Part shown: positions 8,550 through 17,469 of the stretch, in pieces | How positions within the stretch are numbered: the first letter of the stretch is position 1 | How the letters are laid out: each line of letters begins with the position of its first letter | From: Micavibrio aeruginosavorus ARL-13 | GTDB lineage: Bacteria > Pseudomonadota > Alphaproteobacteria > Micavibrionales > Micavibrionaceae | Direction: 5' to 3' | Length of the DNA: 64,000 bases | Assembly (NCBI RefSeq): GCF_000226315.1 | Contig: NC_016026.1 | Coordinates: 496,001 to 560,000, forward strand | Notes under the pieces: generated by a model | Told to the model about the DNA's origin: nothing | The model's database searches: none | The model's input: the letters and a program-made list of their open reading frames with translations, nothing else | Position numbers and translations under genes: made by a program

Positions 8550-9137
8550 ATGCAGAATATGGATTTACAGCCGGGGCGCTCGGCGACCTACACGCTCAGG
8601 GACTTTTCCGTCCTTGTTGTCGAAGATTATGATTTCATGCAGGGTCTGATCAGTTCGATGCTCAAGGCTTTTGGCGTGGGTAATATTACGGTATGCGCCA
8701 ATGCACGCGAAGCCCAGACGATGTTGAATATGTCATGTGTATCCGGCGGGGCTGTTCGTCCAATCGATATGGTCTTAACTGATTGGATGATGCCGGGTGG
8801 GTCTGGGCGTGATCTGATCCGGTGGATGCGGGATCATAAAAACGAACATATCAAATTTATGCCCGTTATTCTTGTTTCCGCCTTCACCAGTGAAGAAACG
8901 ATTTTTGCGGCCCGCGATATGGGGGCCAATGAAATTTTGGTGAAGCCCTTGTCGGGTGAAAAATTGGCCAACCGCTTGTTGGGAATTATCGATCATCCGC
9001 GTCCCTTTGTGAAAGCACCCAGCTATTTCGGCCCGGATCGCAGGCGGCGCATCAAGGATATTCGTGGCAAGTGCCGCCGTGTTCTGACGGCTGAAAAAAT
9101 GGTAACCCATGTTGAATCGATACAGAGTGCATCATGA
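8550..9137 (+). CDS. Single-domain response regulator with short basic tail
   Basis: 195 residues from ATG at 8550 (8559 is possible; no strong ribosome-binding site is seen). Residues about 18-140 are a CheY-like receiver: the acidic pair in VVEDYD, the phosphoacceptor Asp in VLTDWMMPGG (about residue 78), a conserved Ser in LVSAF and the Lys in LVKPLSG. The tail carries GPDRRRR, a basic motif often seen after receivers in alphaproteobacteria. There is no DNA-binding output domain. The stop overlaps the next start by 4 bases (ATGA), so the two proteins are made together and may work together. The partner kinase is not in the window. Confidence 0.85.
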   Translation: MQNMDLQPGRSATYTLRDFSVLVVEDYDFMQGLISSMLKAFGVGNITVCANAREAQTMLNMSCVSGGAVRPIDMVLTDWMMPGGSGRDLIRWMRDHKNEHIKFMPVILVSAFTSEETIFAARDMGANEILVKPLSGEKLANRLLGIIDHPRPFVKAPSYFGPDRRRRIKDIRGKCRRVLTAEKMVTHVESIQSAS

Positions 9138-9634
9138 GCGACGACACACCAAAAATCGAAATATACAAACGCGCCAACAAGCTGAAGGTCAAAGCGGGTG
9201 GCGATCCAAAGGGTGGTCCGGGGCGGTTTGATGCCACGGCGGTCAACCGGGCCAATATTGTCATTCAAAAAATGTCCGATATGTACCCCAACGAAATCAA
9301 AAAATCGTTGGAGGAGCTGGATCGTCTGTGGAATGAAACGAAACAGATGGACAGCAATGCGCGGGCCGACCATGCCGCCTTAATGTCCAATACGGCGAAC
9401 AAGATCAAGGATCTGGCTGGAACCTTTGGGTATGAACTGATGTCCTATTTCGGGACGTCGTTGCGGGACTATATTCTGGACACAGATTTGAGCCAGCCGG
9501 AACAGGCCACAATTGTTCAGGCGCATGTCGATGTTATGCAGGTGGCCTATCGCGAAAATCTCAAGGGCATGAAACACCCGCTGGCGGACGAGCTGAAACG
9601 CGTCGTGGCCGAGGCGATTGCGAAGTATAGTTAA
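9134..9634 (+). CDS. Unknown helical protein coupled to the response regulator
   Basis: 166 residues, ATG overlapping the receiver gene's stop. It has a charged N-terminal tail and then four predicted helices. I recognise no named family. The size, all-helical character and one histidine in IVQAHVDVMQ at the start of the last helices would allow a histidine-phosphotransfer or receiver-binding role, but no canonical Hpt motif is present. Translational coupling to the receiver suggests a shared pathway, possibly control of the pilus genes upstream; that is inference. Confidence 0.6.
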   Translation: MSDDTPKIEIYKRANKLKVKAGGDPKGGPGRFDATAVNRANIVIQKMSDMYPNEIKKSLEELDRLWNETKQMDSNARADHAALMSNTANKIKDLAGTFGYELMSYFGTSLRDYILDTDLSQPEQATIVQAHVDVMQVAYRENLKGMKHPLADELKRVVAEAIAKYS

Positions 9635-9813
9635 TCGGCTATGTGGTGCCCCCATCGAATGGTGGGGCTGGTGGGGCGACCCCTTGATTTAATCCGAATG
9701 AAATCAATATATTACCCGGTATGTCCCCAAACATGGACTGGGAGCGATAAAAAGTTTCACTTTTTTATCGAAAATAGCTATGGTGCGGGCCTGATTTTAA
9801 AGGGTTTTTTGTC

Positions 9814-10203
9814 ATGGATCTGTTCCACCGCTTTGTACACTGGGTTGTCCTGTTCACCTTCGTTGGGCACATTTTCTGCTGTGGCCTGCCGCTGGTGGTC
9901 AGTTTCCTGTCTGTGATTGTCGGATTGGGGTTGCTCTCGGGTGTATTGCCGGCGTTGGACCATGTGCATCACGTCGTCCATGGCTATGAAGCCGGACTTG
10001 TGATTTTCTCAGGTGTGATGCTGGCGCTGGGGTGGATTGCGCAATGGGCCAGCACCCGGTTCGATTGTCACGACACCGGGTGTGACCACCCGCCATGCGA
10101 TACGAAAAAAATACGCAATGCCCGTATTTTAGGCGTCGCTACGGCGTTGTTTATGTTCAACCTGATTGTGCTTCTGGTTGCAAATCACACAGCGGTGCAC
10201 TAA
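9814..10203 (+). CDS. Small MerC-like membrane protein with Cys/His cluster
   Basis: 129 residues from ATG at 9814. Three or four transmembrane helices are visible. The first has FVGHIFCCGLPLV, resembling the Cys pair and proline of MerC-type metal-uptake proteins. Between the second and third helices is a His-rich stretch (DHVHHVVHG), and further on a polar loop CHDTGCDHPPC that could bind a soft metal. A role in mercury or other thiophilic metal handling is possible, but there is no mer operon around it. The 180 bases before it hold no gene. Confidence 0.6.
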   Translation: MDLFHRFVHWVVLFTFVGHIFCCGLPLVVSFLSVIVGLGLLSGVLPALDHVHHVVHGYEAGLVIFSGVMLALGWIAQWASTRFDCHDTGCDHPPCDTKKIRNARILGVATALFMFNLIVLLVANHTAVH

Positions 10204-10281
10204 TCCCCCTTTTCCTGTTGTTGCCTCTGCGGTAATTTGGTGCGCGATATTAAAGACTGTTCAAAACGGTTGGGGCGAACC

Positions 10282-11211
10282 ATGCAAACCATTCCCGCAA
10301 ATCTGCGTATCTTCCTGTCCTGGGTCACGTGGCCGTTTTTAATGGTGACTTGTATTGCCGCAACGGCCTATGGCTTTGCGATTGATCGTCCGGCGCTGGT
10401 GTTCACCATCGCCTATTTTATCATGGCGACGATTTTGCTGGTTCTGGAACGGGTGATGCCGCATGAACGCGAATGGAATGAGAATGATGGGCAGACCTTT
10501 GCCAACATTGCCCATACGCTGGTGACCAAGGGAACGGTGCAGACCTGTATCGTCTTTGCATCGGTCATTGGTATCACCAATTACATTACGCCGATGGCGG
10601 AGCCGGGGCATGGGATCTGGCCGCGGGATTGGCCGATGGCGGTACAAATTTTGATGGGCGTTGTCGCGGCGGAATTTGGTCTATACTGGGGGCATCATAT
10701 CGCCCACAAATGGCGCCCGATGTGGCGTTTCCACGCTATTCACCACAGCGTCACGCGCTTGTGGATCGTCAACACCGGGCGATTCCATTTTATCGACTCG
10801 TTTAAAAGCGTTGTTCTGGGGCTGGGGATTCTCACCCTTCTTGGTGCGCCGTTGGAAGTGATGTCGTGGGTGTCGGCGATTACGGCGTATTGTGGCATGC
10901 TGACCCACTGCAATGTTGAAATGCGATTTGGGTTTTTGTCGTACCTGTTCAACACGCCGGAATTGCACCGTTGGCACCACAGCAAGGATCTGCGTGAAGG
11001 CGATAAGAATTTCGGTGAAAATATTATGTTGTGGGACTGGGTCTTTGGCACATGGTTCAACGAAAATCGCCGCCCGCCGGTCAATATCGGGATCAAGGAA
11101 ACGATGCCGCCGGGCTTTGTCCAGCAGCTGGTCTGGCCGTTCGTGCATCGCTATCCGCCGAAAACGCCTGTACAGAACCCCGTACAAACCGTTCCGGACG
11201 CTGCGGAATAG
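10282..11211 (+). CDS. Fatty acid hydroxylase / sterol desaturase superfamily protein
   Basis: 309 residues from ATG at 10282, which has GGGGCG just upstream; the in-frame TTG at 10237 is rejected. It has four or more membrane helices and the three-part histidine signature of the superfamily: WGHHIAH near residue 136, RFHAIHHS near 152, and HRWHHS near 230, with an additional THCN. These histidines bind a di-iron centre in family members that hydroxylate or desaturate lipids, sterols or carotenoids. The substrate is not predictable. Two small unknown genes follow. Confidence 0.85.
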   Translation: MQTIPANLRIFLSWVTWPFLMVTCIAATAYGFAIDRPALVFTIAYFIMATILLVLERVMPHEREWNENDGQTFANIAHTLVTKGTVQTCIVFASVIGITNYITPMAEPGHGIWPRDWPMAVQILMGVVAAEFGLYWGHHIAHKWRPMWRFHAIHHSVTRLWIVNTGRFHFIDSFKSVVLGLGILTLLGAPLEVMSWVSAITAYCGMLTHCNVEMRFGFLSYLFNTPELHRWHHSKDLREGDKNFGENIMLWDWVFGTWFNENRRPPVNIGIKETMPPGFVQQLVWPFVHRYPPKTPVQNPVQTVPDAAE

Positions 11212-11335
11212 GGCATTTTCATATCTTTAGCTTTTTTTAACGCGCACCCGGCACAATGAAGGCCAATGGGGCGAAAAGTCCCCTGCGGTATAAACCGCAT
11301 TGGGTGTTAAAAGTTACAGCAAGGCGGGGTCTGCA

Positions 11336-11623
11336 ATGTTCCAGAAATGCGATTTCCTGTTGGGAGAGGGCGATAGTATCGTGGTGGTTATCCCCGCGCG
11401 ATTGCCCCACGCCGAAACCTATACATTGTCGGTCAGCGATCGCGATATACGCTTTCGCGCCGGGTACGATGACATTGCCGAAATGCCGATTCAGGGTGCG
11501 GAAATTTTCCGCCGCTTGATGAATTACACGCAAGTGGGTGTAGTTGAATATCCCCCCAATGCCGAAAGTTTCCCCAAGACCATCACCAATGTTGCCTATA
11601 TCGAATTACGGAGAGCGGCATGA
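11336..11623 (+). CDS. Small conserved-looking protein of unknown function
   Basis: 95 residues from ATG at 11336; GGCGGGG ends 6 bases upstream. No signal peptide or membrane helix. The sequence looks like a compact alpha/beta protein (CDFLLGEGDSIVVVIPA, TLSVSDRDIRFRAG) and ends in basic residues. No family is recognised. It overlaps the next gene by 4 bases (ATGA), which supports both being real. Confidence 0.55.
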   Translation: MFQKCDFLLGEGDSIVVVIPARLPHAETYTLSVSDRDIRFRAGYDDIAEMPIQGAEIFRRLMNYTQVGVVEYPPNAESFPKTITNVAYIELRRAA

Positions 11624-11916
11624 GTTTCGAAGCGCATATCGGGGATTCTCTGAGCGACCTCGGCAAATTTACAGCGATCAGTTCCGATGGCGGTGCGCCG
11701 TCCATGGCAACATTGGGCGCGATGGTGAATGCGGGGCTGGATGTCTCCGTTGATCCGTCCATGGGGCGCGGGCTGAGCGCACAATTCGGCATGGCCCATG
11801 GCGGCCTTGCCATGGGTGTGGGCGGTGCGCTGCATCTGGCGGGCGCGGCCCCGGCGCAGGGTGCGGGCCCATCGGCGCCTTCTCTGGCGAATCGTCAGCC
11901 GACTTTGGGACGTTAG
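11620..11916 (+). CDS. Small Gly/Ala-rich protein of unknown function
   Basis: 98 residues. The first 45 residues look globular; the rest is rich in Gly, Ala, Met, Ser and Pro (GMAHGGLAMGVGGALHLAG). There is no signal peptide. The start overlaps the previous stop by ATGA and a terminator follows 30 bases after its stop, so it ends a short operon. Function unknown. Confidence 0.5.
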   Translation: MSFEAHIGDSLSDLGKFTAISSDGGAPSMATLGAMVNAGLDVSVDPSMGRGLSAQFGMAHGGLAMGVGGALHLAGAAPAQGAGPSAPSLANRQPTLGR

Positions 11917-11945
11917 AGCCGCTGAAACTCTGTCTTTTCGATAAA

Positions 11946-11971
11946 ACGGGCCTATTCGGGGCCTGTTTTTT
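11946..11971 (+). terminator. Rho-independent terminator
   Basis: ACGGGCC pairs with GGCCTGT (7 bp, one G-U) around a 7-base loop, followed by six T. It closes the small-gene pair and isolates the GDP-fucose operon. Confidence 0.8.
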
Positions 11972-12142
11972 CTTGAATGCGGCCATTTTTGAAATCTTTG
12001 GTCCTTTTTCTCGCTCATTTCAGAAAAATCTCGCCATTTTGGCCCTCTTGGGGCATATCTGCATACATTCGCGTGTTTATTTTTGTTGGATTTCAAGGGG
12101 GCCGATGCCGCGCGATGTGCGGGGTCGGACCGGATTTTACGC

Positions 12143-13222
12143 ATGCAGGCAAGCCCATCAGCCCTGATTACAGGGATCACCGGACAGGACGGCGCGCATC
12201 TGGCGGAATTTTTGCTGGGGCGCGGGTATGTGGTGCATGGCGTGCGCCTGTATTCCGCGACCGATGATACGCAACGCCTGCGCGATATTCTGGATCATCC
12301 ACGCTTTCACCTGCATATCGGCGATTTGAATGATGGCGGGTCGCTGGCCCGCTTGATCCGCGATTGTGCGCCCGATGAAATTTATAACCTGGCCGCGCAA
12401 AGCCATGTTCACGCCAGTTTCAAAGTGCCTGAGGCGACCGCGCAGATCAACGCGCTGGGTCCGCTGCGCCTGCTCGAAGCCATTCGCCTGCTGGGGCGCG
12501 AGCATGAGATTAAGTTTTATCAGGCATCCAGCTCTGAAATGTTCGGCAATGCCCCGGCCCCGCAAAGCGAAGATACGCCGTTTACACCGTGCAGCCCCTA
12601 TGCCGCCGCGAAACTCTACGCCTATTGGCTGGTGCGCAATTACCGCGATGCGTATGGTATGTTCGCGTGTAACGGCATCCTCTTTAACCATGAAAGCGCC
12701 CTGCGCGGTCAGGAATTTGTGACGCAGAAAATTGCGCGCGGCGTTGCGGCGCTGGCGTCTGGCCATGATGCCCCTGCGCTGGTTCTAGGCAATTTGAATT
12801 CCCGTCGCGATTGGGGCGATGCGCGTGATTATGTGCGTGGCATGTGGATGATGTTGCAACGGGATACGCCGGACGATTACGTCCTAGGCACCGGGCAATC
12901 CTACAGCGTACGCGATTTCGTCAATGCGGCATTTGATGCGGTGGGTTTTACCCTGACATGGACGGGGATTGGCGTGGGGGAAACCGCGCGCTGTGCCCGC
13001 ACTGGCCGGTTATTGGTCAGCATTGACCCATCCCTGTTCCGCCCGACGGAAGTGAATAACCTGATCGCCGATGCGGCCAAAGCCCGAACCGTTCTGGGCT
13101 GGATGCCGGAAACGGATTTTCAAACGCTGGTGCGGGATATGGTTGCGGCGGCAATGGATAATACACAGAAATCGCACGGCGACGATGACTGGACGAACGA
13201 TAACTATGCCCGCCTTGCGTAA
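12143..13222 (+). CDS. gmd: GDP-mannose 4,6-dehydratase
   Basis: 359 residues from ATG at 12143, the usual Gmd length; the longer frame from 12083 adds 20 residues unlike the family. It is a short-chain dehydrogenase-fold enzyme with the NADP-binding motif TGITGQDG at residues about 10-17, the Ser in ASSSEMFG, and the catalytic YAAAK near residue 155. RRDWGDARDYVRGMW and the FRPTEVNNLIADAAKA segment are typical of Gmd. It converts GDP-D-mannose to GDP-4-keto-6-deoxymannose, the first step to GDP-L-fucose and related sugars. The next gene overlaps by 17 bases. Confidence 0.95.
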   Translation: MQASPSALITGITGQDGAHLAEFLLGRGYVVHGVRLYSATDDTQRLRDILDHPRFHLHIGDLNDGGSLARLIRDCAPDEIYNLAAQSHVHASFKVPEATAQINALGPLRLLEAIRLLGREHEIKFYQASSSEMFGNAPAPQSEDTPFTPCSPYAAAKLYAYWLVRNYRDAYGMFACNGILFNHESALRGQEFVTQKIARGVAALASGHDAPALVLGNLNSRRDWGDARDYVRGMWMMLQRDTPDDYVLGTGQSYSVRDFVNAAFDAVGFTLTWTGIGVGETARCARTGRLLVSIDPSLFRPTEVNNLIADAAKARTVLGWMPETDFQTLVRDMVAAAMDNTQKSHGDDDWTNDNYARLA

Positions 13223-14165
13223 ATTACCGTATCGTCGGATCTGGATTGCCGGGCACCGTGGGCTGGTGGGCGCGGCATTGGTGCGTCATTTGCGGGACAA
13301 CCATCCGGATTGTGAAATTTTGGCCGTATCACGCGATACACTCGATCTGCGGCGGCAGGATGAAACCGAACACTGGATCGCACAGAACAAGCCTGATGCC
13401 ATCATTCTGGCGGCGGCGACCGTGGGCGGTATCGGGGCGAATGCGGCGCGCCCAGCAGATTTCCTCTACGACAATCTGGCCATTGCCACCAATGTCATTC
13501 ATGCCGCCGCGGCCCAGAATGTGGGCAAGCTGCTGTTCCTGGGTTCATCCTGCATCTATCCGCGCGATTGCACGCAGCCGATTACCGAGGATGCGTTGCT
13601 GACCGGCGGGTTGGAGCCCAGTAATGAATGGTATGCGATTGCCAAAATTGCGGGGTTGAAATTGTGTCAGGCTTATCGCCGCCAAGGCGGGCATGATTTT
13701 ATCGCGGCGATGCCGTGCAATTTGTACGGTCCCGGTGATCAGTTCGATCTGGAACAATCCCATGTTATTCCGGCCTTGATGATGCGGTTTGATAATGCCC
13801 GTCGCGCCGGTGATGCGTGCGTGACCTTGTGGGGAACGGGCCGTCCTTTGCGTGAATTTTTGTACGTTGATGATCTGGCCGATGCGCTGGTGACTCTGCT
13901 GGGCCATTATAGTGGTGAAAGTCCAGTGAATATTGGCGCGGGGGCGGATATATCAATTGCTGATCTGGCCTTGAAAATTGCACGTGTCACGGGGTATGGC
14001 GGACGCATTGAATGGGATTCGTCGAAACCCGATGGGACACCGCGGAAAATCATGGATTCATCGCGCATGCGTGCGCTGGGATGGGCCCCACAAACCGGTC
14101 TGGATGACGGTTTGGCTTTGGCGTGGGATTGGTACATCAATCATCGGGATCAACGGGCGGCCTGA
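13206..14165 (+). CDS. fcl: GDP-L-fucose synthase (epimerase/reductase)
   Basis: 319 residues from ATG at 13206 (13185 also possible). The nucleotide-binding GHRGLVG is at residues about 16-22, LGSSCIYPRDC carries the active-site Ser and Cys region, and YAIAK near 145 is the catalytic Tyr-Lys pair. The signature NLYGPGDQFD follows. It epimerises and reduces GDP-4-keto-6-deoxymannose to GDP-L-fucose with NADPH. The overlap with gmd and the 3-base gap to manC show an operon that supplies fucose for a surface polysaccharide or glycoprotein; the glycosyltransferase is not here. Confidence 0.93.
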   Translation: MPALRKLPYRRIWIAGHRGLVGAALVRHLRDNHPDCEILAVSRDTLDLRRQDETEHWIAQNKPDAIILAAATVGGIGANAARPADFLYDNLAIATNVIHAAAAQNVGKLLFLGSSCIYPRDCTQPITEDALLTGGLEPSNEWYAIAKIAGLKLCQAYRRQGGHDFIAAMPCNLYGPGDQFDLEQSHVIPALMMRFDNARRAGDACVTLWGTGRPLREFLYVDDLADALVTLLGHYSGESPVNIGAGADISIADLALKIARVTGYGGRIEWDSSKPDGTPRKIMDSSRMRALGWAPQTGLDDGLALAWDWYINHRDQRAA

Positions 14166-14168
14166 TCC

Positions 14169-15035
14169 ATGTTGCACAATATTATTCCGGTTATTTTGTG
14201 CGGTGGTGTCGGGCGGCGTTTGTGGCCGTTATCGACGCCGCGTCGGCCCAAACCTTTCTTACGGGATATGTCCGGGCAATCTTTGTTGCAACAGACCATG
14301 GATCGTGCCCGTGGCATGAAGCCCCCCGTTATTGTGTGTAATAAAATCCATGCCGATTTGGTACGACGGGATATAGGAACGACGTCATCGGCTCTTCTTC
14401 TAGAGCCCTGTGGCCGGAATACGGCCCCGGCGATGGTGGCGGCGGCCCATTATATTCAGCGTGAATTTGGCAGCGATGCCGTCATGCTGATCATGCCATC
14501 CGATCATTTTATGGCCGATCCGGCGGCTGTGGGGCGGGCGGCGCTGACCTTGTGGCCGTATCTGGACCATGACATTGTTGGCGTGTTTGGGGTGCGTCCA
14601 ACGCGCGCCGAAACGGGCTATGGCTATATTCAGGTCGATGTCGGTGCGCATGCGCGCCCGGGATCGCATGCTGTGCGCTCTTTTGTCGAGAAACCGGATC
14701 GGGAATTGGCGCAAACCTATCTGGATCAGGGGTGCTGGTGGTGGAACAGCGGGTTGTTTCTGGCCCGGGCGAAAACTCTTCTTGATCATGCGCAAACCCA
14801 TGCCTCCGCCGCGTATGTGGCAACAGGGCGCGCCGTTGAAAACGGTGTCTGGGATCAGCAGGCTCTGCATCTGTCCAGCGATTTTGCCGACGCTCCGGCG
14901 GTGTCCTTTGACAAAGCGGTGATGGAGCGAATCGGCGGCGTGCGGGTGGCTGCGTTGGAAACCGTGTGGTCCGATTTGGGTACCTGGTCGGCATTGGCCA
15001 AAAACATGTGTGCCAACCTGTTTTCAACCGGTTGA
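14169..15035 (+). CDS. manC: Mannose-1-phosphate guanylyltransferase, single-domain
   Basis: 288 residues. The nucleotidyltransferase loop GGVGRRLWPLS is at residues 12-22, followed by P-K-P-F, the LEPCGRNTAPA substrate motif, a MPSDH motif and FVEKPD. It makes GDP-mannose from mannose-1-phosphate and GTP, feeding gmd. At 288 residues it lacks the C-terminal phosphomannose-isomerase domain of bifunctional ManC/AlgA, and is somewhat shorter than most single-domain enzymes. Confidence 0.9.
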   Translation: MLHNIIPVILCGGVGRRLWPLSTPRRPKPFLRDMSGQSLLQQTMDRARGMKPPVIVCNKIHADLVRRDIGTTSSALLLEPCGRNTAPAMVAAAHYIQREFGSDAVMLIMPSDHFMADPAAVGRAALTLWPYLDHDIVGVFGVRPTRAETGYGYIQVDVGAHARPGSHAVRSFVEKPDRELAQTYLDQGCWWWNSGLFLARAKTLLDHAQTHASAAYVATGRAVENGVWDQQALHLSSDFADAPAVSFDKAVMERIGGVRVAALETVWSDLGTWSALAKNMCANLFSTG

Positions 15036-15095
15036 ATGTGCGGCGCATCATGGCGTAGTCTGGGGGGCTGTTAAACCCTTGGAGTCGCTCTTTCT

Positions 15096-16079
15096 ATGAC
15101 CACCCCGTCGGATGCGTTGTTACAGGTCGCCCTGATCCCCTATGTCTGTGGCGCGGGCGCACAAACCCCTGGATGTGAACAGGGGCCATTGGATTTCGAA
15201 TTGCGTGGCTTGTCTGATGCGCTGCAGGCCTCAGGTCGCGATGTGTGGTGGAGCGTCGATCCCGAAGCATTACTGGCCGGGCCATACGGGTCCAGTGCCC
15301 ACCGCGACTTGCCGCCATTGGGGTCCGATGAGCGCAACGAGATTGTGGTCTGGCACGTGCGCGGTCTGGCCGACCGTGTGGAAGAAGATGTTCGCAATGG
15401 GGCCTTCGTTGTGACGCTGGGGGGTGATCACAGCATGGCCGCCGGATCAATAACCGGTCTGGCCCGTGGGTTGAAGAAAACGATGGGCGCCGATGTTCGG
15501 CTGGGGTTGCTCTGGCTGGATGCGCATGCGGATTTGAACACACTGGCGACCACCCCGTCCAAAGCCTTGCACGGCATGCCGTTGTCACAGGTTTTGGGGC
15601 TGGATGTTGCGCATGATCCATTTGGTCTGGGGCATGACGCGGTTGTTGTCGCGCCCTCGCACCTGCTTTATGCGGGATTGCGTGATCTGGACCCGGGCGA
15701 GGTTGATTTTATCCGTGACATGAATATCCATTCATTTCCAATGCGGGATTTGGTCGGGAAAGACTTGGCTTCGACGTTAATCGCGGCTATGGCTGCGATG
15801 GATGTCGATGTGTGGGCCATTTCGTTGGATCTGGATGGGTTGGACCCGGCCTTTGCTCCGGCGGTGGGTACACCGGTTGCTGGCGGACTAAACCATAGCG
15901 ATGTTCTTCAGGCCCTGCGCGCGATCATGGATCGTTTTGATGTGCGCCTGTTTGAAGTGGCGGAACATAACCCGACTCTGAAGGGGGCTGGGGTTAATTA
16001 TCAAACCGCATTATCTACTTTGCAGGTGGTTTTGGATGGGGCCACACAGCGTTTTAAGATTCGATCCGACGCAGCGTGA
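15096..16079 (+). CDS. Arginase-family (ureohydrolase) enzyme
   Basis: 327 residues. The binuclear manganese ligands of the arginase/agmatinase fold are visible: GGDHS near residue 109, DAHADLN near 142, and SLDLDGLDP near 243. The length fits arginase. The substrate could be arginine, agmatine or formiminoglutamate; RNFVxx-type specificity residues cannot be settled by eye. It lies 60 bases after manC and may be separately transcribed. Its last 26 bases overlap the end of the convergent small gene on the other strand. Confidence 0.85.
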   Translation: MTTPSDALLQVALIPYVCGAGAQTPGCEQGPLDFELRGLSDALQASGRDVWWSVDPEALLAGPYGSSAHRDLPPLGSDERNEIVVWHVRGLADRVEEDVRNGAFVVTLGGDHSMAAGSITGLARGLKKTMGADVRLGLLWLDAHADLNTLATTPSKALHGMPLSQVLGLDVAHDPFGLGHDAVVVAPSHLLYAGLRDLDPGEVDFIRDMNIHSFPMRDLVGKDLASTLIAAMAAMDVDVWAISLDLDGLDPAFAPAVGTPVAGGLNHSDVLQALRAIMDRFDVRLFEVAEHNPTLKGAGVNYQTALSTLQVVLDGATQRFKIRSDAA

Positions 16080-16428
16080 TAAAGGTCACGTTACCACCAT
16101 ATTCAACTTGGCCTGTCATTTGGATTTTGTCGCCCTTGCGCGCCAATTTTAATGTGGTGCGGTACGTGACCGGTTGGCGTGACGGTGACCCGTCCGGGCG
16201 CAGTAGAGAAAAATCTGAATCGGCATCGGTGGGATCGGCAATTGAAACCATTTCGACTTCGTTTTCATTCAGCACGGTGAATGTACTGGTCCACAGGCAA
16301 TTGGCGGCGTCACGGCGTTCAGTTTTTCCGTCGTGGATGTGTGTGATGCCATCGGCTTTCATTTCCAGTGGGCCTTGATATGAGCTGGTGCTGCTGACTT
16401 GGTATTGTCCATCCAATTCATGGGTCAT
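16054..16428 (-). CDS. Small beta-rich protein of unknown function
   Basis: 124 residues from ATG at 16428. It has alternating polar/hydrophobic strands (EMVSIAD, YRTTLKLARKGDKIQMTGQVEYGG, VTFITLRRIE) that suggest a small beta-barrel. No signal peptide. No family recognised. It is the last gene of a three-gene unit (15-base gaps) with the EgtD-like methyltransferase and the XRE regulator, so a linked role is likely. Confidence 0.6.
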   Translation of the reverse strand: MTHELDGQYQVSSTSSYQGPLEMKADGITHIHDGKTERRDAANCLWTSTFTVLNENEVEMVSIADPTDADSDFSLLRPDGSPSRQPVTYRTTLKLARKGDKIQMTGQVEYGGNVTFITLRRIES

Positions 16429-16443
16429 TTTTGTTTTTCCGTT

Positions 16444-17454
16444 TTATGTGCTGAAAACATGCAGTGTCGGGCCGTTGCGGTGCCGATAAATATCCGCCGT
16501 GAGCAGGCCGATATTGCGACCCACCGAATCCAGCAATTGCGGGCGCGGTTTTAACGAGGTCATCATCGTCAGTCGTTGTCCTTGTTTAAGCTCAAACGTC
16601 ATCGGGGTTTTATTGCGGTCCATAATGGTAATGGTTTGACCCTGTTTAACCACCAATCTGTGTTCAACCATAGGGGCGCACGGTATCACGCTGGCCTCGT
16701 AGCCAAAGTAATCGGGCCCGACCTTCATCAGTTGCGCCCCCGGGACATTGTCCCGAATGACACGCATAATATTGATCATGAAAGGCTCAAGGCACTGATC
16801 ATACGCCCGCAACAATGTGTTGATGTTGTCGTTTGAGTCGTATCCGATCAATATTCTCCCATTGGGCCCGGCGAGTTGTTGCAACCCTTGCATAAAAATT
16901 CGGGCTTTGACCTTAGGAAAAGCTTCTGTCGGCTTTACGTTTTCCAGATTTGATATCAATGATCCCGTGCATAAGACCGCAGTGTCCTCTCGTGGGGCAA
17001 GGAAATGCGCGGCAACACGAAAGTTCATTGTCAGATAAGACGCACGAGCGCCGATGCAATTGAAGATATAGGATCGATCAATCACCTTCTTCGCCGCATC
17101 ATTAAACTTCTGGCTCAAGTCGATAAAAATGATCTCTTTCAAATGAGGTATATGCTTGAGGATATGCATTTCCTTCTGCATAAAGCTGTCTCGTGGGCCG
17201 GGGCCGACAATGATGGCACGGGTGCAAAAGCGGAAATTCCGGGACAGTTCGGAACAGTTTTTTTGAAACAGTTCAATTTCGTCGTTATACAGGTAGTAAT
17301 TCGGGTTTTCATGGACAAATTTATTGAACAAAAATGCCCCGTTATCGAGATAGGCGATCCGGCCCATGTGGCCGTGCTCTATCCCGCTGAACAGGTTGAT
17401 GGCCGCAGCAGTAACATCACTTTTTTGTTCGTCGTTTAGTTTTGGATGAACCAT
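16444..17454 (-). CDS. EgtD-like SAM-dependent methyltransferase (atypical)
   Basis: 336 residues. The fold pattern follows the histidine-specific methyltransferase family (EgtD, PF10017): AIIVGPGPRDSF as the SAM loop, EIIFIDLSQKF as strand 2, TGSLISNLE in place of the family's GSxxGNF, GRILIGYDSNDN followed by LLRAYDQC...FMINIMRVIRDN, and a C-terminal GQRLTMMTSLKP. In EgtD this last block reads like TEVSCKF, where Glu and Ser contact the histidine substrate; here the Glu position is Met. No egtB-like gene is present. The substrate is therefore probably not histidine, but it may be another amine. Assignment is by remembered pattern, not a search. Confidence 0.6.
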   Translation of the reverse strand: MVHPKLNDEQKSDVTAAAINLFSGIEHGHMGRIAYLDNGAFLFNKFVHENPNYYLYNDEIELFQKNCSELSRNFRFCTRAIIVGPGPRDSFMQKEMHILKHIPHLKEIIFIDLSQKFNDAAKKVIDRSYIFNCIGARASYLTMNFRVAAHFLAPREDTAVLCTGSLISNLENVKPTEAFPKVKARIFMQGLQQLAGPNGRILIGYDSNDNINTLLRAYDQCLEPFMINIMRVIRDNVPGAQLMKVGPDYFGYEASVIPCAPMVEHRLVVKQGQTITIMDRNKTPMTFELKQGQRLTMMTSLKPRPQLLDSVGRNIGLLTADIYRHRNGPTLHVFST

Positions 17455-17469
17455 GATGTGCTTTTAAAT

